Below are positions 63,013-64,000 of a stretch of DNA of 64,000 nt, one piece after another. The DNA is taken from the NCBI RefSeq assembly GCF_031020795.1, contig NZ_JAVHJP010000003.1:303408-367407 (forward strand), written 5' to 3'. The number at the start of each line of letters is the position of its first letter. The first letter of the stretch is position 1. Source of the DNA: Hydrogenophaga pseudoflava (GTDB lineage: Bacteria; Pseudomonadota; Gammaproteobacteria; Burkholderiales; Burkholderiaceae_C). Made by a program: the position numbers and the translations under genes. The notes under the pieces are model-generated. The model saw nothing but the letters and a program-made list of their open reading frames with translations. It made no database searches and was not told the DNA's origin.

Positions 63013-64000
63013 GCCGCCACAAGACCACGGCCCCTGGCCTGCACTACCGCGTCGAGCCGCTGAATCACCGCGCCCACCTGTTCGCGGTCACCCTCGACAT
63101 CACCCGCCCGGCGAAATCGCAGAAGCTCACGCTGCCGGTCTGGATTCCGGGCAGCTACCTGGTGCGCGAGTTCTCGCAGCACCTGCAGCACCTGAGCGCA
63201 AGCCAGGGTGGCGAGGCGCTGGCGGTCAAGCAGCTCGACAAGCACCGCTGGCAGGTGGACAACGACGGCCAGCGCCCGCTCAGCCTGCGCTGGGAGGTCT
63301 ACGCCTTCGACGCCTCGGTGCGCACCGCCTTCCTCGACGCCACGCGCGGCTTCTTCAACGCCACCAGCCTGTGCCTGATGGTCCACGGCAGAGAGGACGA
63401 ACCGCACGCGCTGGAGATCGCGCCAGGCGACGCGCCGGCCGGCTGGCAGGTCGCCACGGGCCTGGACGCGGTGAAGGTGGACGGGCTGGGCTTCGGCCAC
63501 TACCTCGCGGCGGACTACGACGAACTCGCCGACGGTCCGGTGGAGATGGGCACGTTCTGGAGCGGCGAGTTCAGCGCCTGCGGCGTGCCGCACCGTTTCG
63601 TGGTCAGCGGCGCGGGCGGCTGGTTCGACGGTCAGCGCCTCCTCGACGACACGCGCCGCATCTGCGAGGCGCAGATCCGCTTCTGGCACGGCGACGGCCA
63701 GCCGCCCTACGGGCGCTACGTCTTCATGCTGCACGCCAGCGGCGAAGGCTACGGCGGGCTGGAGCACCGCAACTCGACCGCGCTGATCGCGCAGCGCACC
63801 GACCTGCCCAAGATCCGTGCAAAAGACGACAAGGCCGCCGCGCTCAAGGCCACCGACGGCTACACCACGCTGCTGGGCCTGATCAGCCACGAGTACTTCC
63901 ACACCTGGAACGTCAAGCGCCTGCGCCCGGCCGAGTTCAAGCGCTACGACTACACGCGCGAGAACCACACCGAGCTGCTGTGGTTCTTCGAGGGCTTCAC
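63009..64000 (+). CDS. M61 family metallopeptidase (glycyl aminopeptidase), N-terminal part
   Basis: The reading frame runs open from GTG at 63009 to the window end, 330 residues, so the C-terminal part (including the usual PDZ domain) lies outside. The beta-rich N-terminal domain (LPVWIPGSYLVREFSQHL) precedes the zinc motif HEYFHTWNVKRLRP, HExxH-type, at about residue 294. ENHTELLWFFEGFT supplies the third ligand region. The GTG start overlaps the DUF3429 stop. Confidence 0.9.
   Translation, partial: MSRHKTTAPGLHYRVEPLNHRAHLFAVTLDITRPAKSQKLTLPVWIPGSYLVREFSQHLQHLSASQGGEALAVKQLDKHRWQVDNDGQRPLSLRWEVYAFDASVRTAFLDATRGFFNATSLCLMVHGREDEPHALEIAPGDAPAGWQVATGLDAVKVDGLGFGHYLAADYDELADGPVEMGTFWSGEFSACGVPHRFVVSGAGGWFDGQRLLDDTRRICEAQIRFWHGDGQPPYGRYVFMLHASGEGYGGLEHRNSTALIAQRTDLPKIRAKDDKAAALKATDGYTTLLGLISHEYFHTWNVKRLRPAEFKRYDYTRENHTELLWFFEGF

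Overview
The window is about two-thirds G+C, densely coded, and carries the gene content of a betaproteobacterium in the order Burkholderiales. A Comamonadaceae (Hydrogenophaga/Acidovorax-like) host fits best: diheme cytochrome c4, DUF1841, the dusB-fis-purH cluster, a Chp/Pil twitching cluster, the yqgE-ruvX-pyrR-pyrB-pyrC' cluster and TamA/TamB all read as chromosomal betaproteobacterial genes. No insertion sequence, phage gene, integrase, CRISPR array or rRNA operon was seen, and no gene-free stretch exceeds 300 bases. The genus is inferred from gene content, not from a marker gene.

Layout. 1-1000: end of a DUF1841 gene, a bidirectional terminator, and cytochrome c4 on the minus strand with an FNR-type box at its promoter. 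1043-3510: MoxR ATPase, small lipoprotein, membrane protein and VWA/CoxE protein. 3517-9323: tamA-tamB, with an intrinsic terminator lying inside the tamA signal-peptide codons. 9363-9437: tRNA-Arg(CCT). 9439-12190: divergent FbpB/FbpC-like iron ABC transporter genes around a Fur-like box. 12199-15068: pcp, a Crp/Fnr regulator and a copper module (DUF2946, PCu(A)C, DUF2946). 15165-21492: glutathione S-transferase and a minus-strand operon yqgE-ruvX-pyrR-pyrB-hisC-pyrC'-plsC. 21548-23017: photolyase. 23051-33143: chemosensory twitching operon (rubredoxin, pilG, pilH, pilI, pilJ, chpA). 33270-35529: ThiD-like kinase and hemL. 35551-38967: a carbamoylation cassette (SxtJ-like, DUF5989/SxtK-like, NodU/CmcH/SxtI-like carbamoyltransferase, membrane-anchored SGNH hydrolase). 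39119-42040: dusB-fis-purH. 42183-46493: YqaA protein, MFS exporter, AraC regulator and a tannase-family lipoprotein. 46509-49828: TRAP permeases followed by a small membrane protein and a pseudouridine-synthase-like protein. 49953-52992: an EIIA(Ntr)-KdpD-KdpE-like signalling operon. 53141-54232: ychF. 54381-60552: molybdenum hydroxylase locus (mocA-like, xdhC, small and large subunits, AraC regulator) with a convergent MOSC protein. 60586-64000: UbiH-family hydroxylase, DsbC-like protein, DUF3429 protein and the start of an M61 aminopeptidase.

Two places stand out. First, the SxtI/J/K-like cassette sits alone between housekeeping genes with no glycosyltransferases, so what it carbamoylates is unknown. 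Second, a phosphotransferase EIIA protein, a short KdpD-like kinase and a KdpE-like regulator form one operon. Its promoter region and that of the adjacent TRAP transporter operon carry the same 11-bp-period direct repeat (CGTAAA-N5-CGTAAA) about 75 bases before the first start codon. Together these suggest an autoregulated circuit linking nitrogen-PTS status to uptake of an unidentified substrate. Other points of note are two probably dead enzymes (the PyrC'-type dihydroorotase and a pseudouridine synthase without its Asp), a perfect FNR box over the inferred cytochrome c4 transcription start, and a tannase-family enzyme in which both cysteines of the CS-D-HC motif are replaced.
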